64,000 nucleotides of DNA from Cellulomonas wangsupingiae (GTDB lineage: Bacteria > Actinomycetota > Actinomycetes > Actinomycetales > Cellulomonadaceae): positions 1,736,001 to 1,800,000 of the forward strand of contig NZ_CP101989.1 in the NCBI RefSeq assembly GCF_024508275.1. The letters are read 5' to 3'. The translations under genes and the position numbers were made by a program. Below are positions 63,234 to 64,000 of this stretch, one piece after another; positions within the stretch are counted from its first letter, which is position 1, and each line of letters starts with the position of its first letter. The notes under the pieces were generated by a model. The model made no database searches, was not told the origin of the DNA, and saw only the letters and a program-made list of their open reading frames with translations.

Positions 63234-64000
63234 TCAGACGTACTCGTGGTACGCGGGCAGGTCCAGCACCCCGTTGCCCGACAGCCCGATGACGATCGTC
63301 TCGTCCGTCGTCGCCGCGCGGGCGTGGGTGAGCGCCGCGGCCACGGCGTGCGTCGACTCCGGCGCCGGGATGATGCCCTCGGCACGCGCGAACTCGATGC
63401 CCGCGGCGAACGCGTCCTCCTGCTGCACCGCGACCGCGTCCATGAGCCCCAGCGCGTAGGCGTGCGACACCATCGGTGCCATGCCGTGGTAGCGCAGCCC
63501 GCCCGCGTGGATCGGCGGCGGCACGAAGTCCTTGCCGAGCGTGTGCATCTTCAGCAGCGGCGTCAGCCCTGCGACGTCCCCGAAGTCGTAGCGGTACTCG
63601 CCCTGCGTCATCGACGGGCAGGCGGCCGGCTCGCACGCCACGACGCGCGTCGTCGTCCCGTCGCGCAGGTTGCGCCCCAGGAAGGGGAAGGCCAGGCCGC
63701 CCAGGTTCGAGCCGCCGCCCGCGCACCCGAACACGACGTCGGCGCTCTCGCCGATCTCGTCCAGCTGCGCCAGGGCCTCGACACCGATGACGCTCTGGTG
63801 CAGCAGCACGTGGTTGAGCACCGAGCCCAGCGCGTAGTGGGCCTTCGGGTCCTGCGCCGCGACCTCCACGGCCTCGCTGATCGCCATGCCGAGCGACCCC
63901 GTCGTCGTCGGGTCGGCCGCGAGCATCGCGCGTCCCGCCTCCGTGAGGTCCGAGGGCGACGGGTGGCAGATCGCGCCGTACGTCTCCATCTGCATGCGGC
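63234..64000 (-). CDS. TrpB-like PLP-dependent enzyme (TrpB2 type), 5' end outside the window
   Basis: The last 255 codons of a fold type II PLP enzyme. The PLP phosphate-binding glycine loop is FGCAGGGSNLGGLAFPF; VVACEPAACPSMTQGEYRYDFGD and LHAGGLRYHG-type segments (IHAGGLRYHGMAPMVSH) match TrpB2 rather than classical TrpB. The end reads ETIVIGLSGNGVLDLPAYHEYV. The PLP lysine lies upstream of the window. TrpB2 enzymes can make tryptophan from indole and serine, often as a salvage enzyme; no trpA is adjacent on the visible side. Confidence 0.88.
   Translation of the reverse strand, partial: RMQMETYGAICHPSPSDLTEAGRAMLAADPTTTGSLGMAISEAVEVAAQDPKAHYALGSVLNHVLLHQSVIGVEALAQLDEIGESADVVFGCAGGGSNLGGLAFPFLGRNLRDGTTTRVVACEPAACPSMTQGEYRYDFGDVAGLTPLLKMHTLGKDFVPPPIHAGGLRYHGMAPMVSHAYALGLMDAVAVQQEDAFAAGIEFARAEGIIPAPESTHAVAAALTHARAATTDETIVIGLSGNGVLDLPAYHEYV

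Overview
The window is about 73-75 % G+C by eye, with heavy use of GTG starts and GTGA/ATGA overlaps. It carries the division and cell-wall (dcw) cluster of a Gram-positive actinobacterium: mraZ to ftsZ, then pgeF-sepF-yggT-divIVA. It also carries PriA (the bifunctional HisA/TrpF enzyme of actinobacteria), a SAV_6107-type HEPN gene, DUF3040 and DUF1844. Gene content and order point to Micrococcales, most likely Cellulomonas or a close relative. The genus is an inference; no rRNA gene is present to confirm it.

Layout. 1-2140: end of a PP2C/SpoIIE-type phosphatase, a CHASE3-HAMP histidine kinase and an Rcp1-like response regulator. 2227-5736: a PAC2 protein, a cold-shock protein, a spermidine-synthase-like methyltransferase divergent from a HEPN gene with a consensus LexA/SOS box between them, and a DUF3040 membrane protein. 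5830-10420 (minus): moxR-DUF58-tgpA. 10743-29912 (plus): the dcw cluster, opened by an mraZ promoter overlaid with four 10-bp-spaced TGGRG boxes. The cluster contains a genuine in-frame MurG-MurC fusion. 30163-35892: a DksA/TraR-type zinc-finger protein, lspA, rluD and dnaE. 35922-40632: an S4 RNA-binding protein, an ArsR regulator with a frameshifted SRPBCC partner, hisD, and a RecQ helicase fused to a phosphoribosyltransferase-like domain. 40722-45179: hisC-hisB-(unknown)-hisH-priA-sseB. 45182-47459 (minus): a GerW-like protein, a trypsin-like lipoprotein protease, a membrane coiled-coil protein and a DUF1844 protein. 47573-49563 (minus): a Fur/PerR-type regulator and catalase. 49664-57342 (plus): a long infC leader, infC (apparent ATC start), rpmI, rplT, an rRNA/tRNA methyltransferase, a 2H phosphoesterase, pheS and pheT. 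57608-62584: a very large secreted nuclease/5'-nucleotidase. 62694-64000: a YcxB-like membrane protein and the 3' part of a TrpB-like gene (minus).

How the genes work together. The dcw block makes the UDP-MurNAc-pentapeptide and lipid precursors (MurE, MurF, MraY, MurD, MurG-MurC). It also supplies the septal machinery (FtsL, FtsI, FtsW, FtsQ, FtsZ, SepF) and the polar growth scaffold (DivIVA). The his block makes histidine, and the infC-rplT-pheST block supports translation. The fur-cat pair is a peroxide-response unit. The secreted nuclease/nucleotidase probably salvages phosphate and nucleosides from extracellular DNA.

Regulation visible in sequence. At least seven genes (murE, lspA, dnaE, hisD, recQ, hisC, hisH) have a TANNNT -10 box 6-7 nt before the start codon, which suggests leaderless transcripts. 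Other candidate control elements are the LexA box, the MraZ box array, a 7-1-7 PerR/CatR-like box and the infC leader with alternative hairpins. No tRNA, rRNA, IS element, prophage or CRISPR array was seen.
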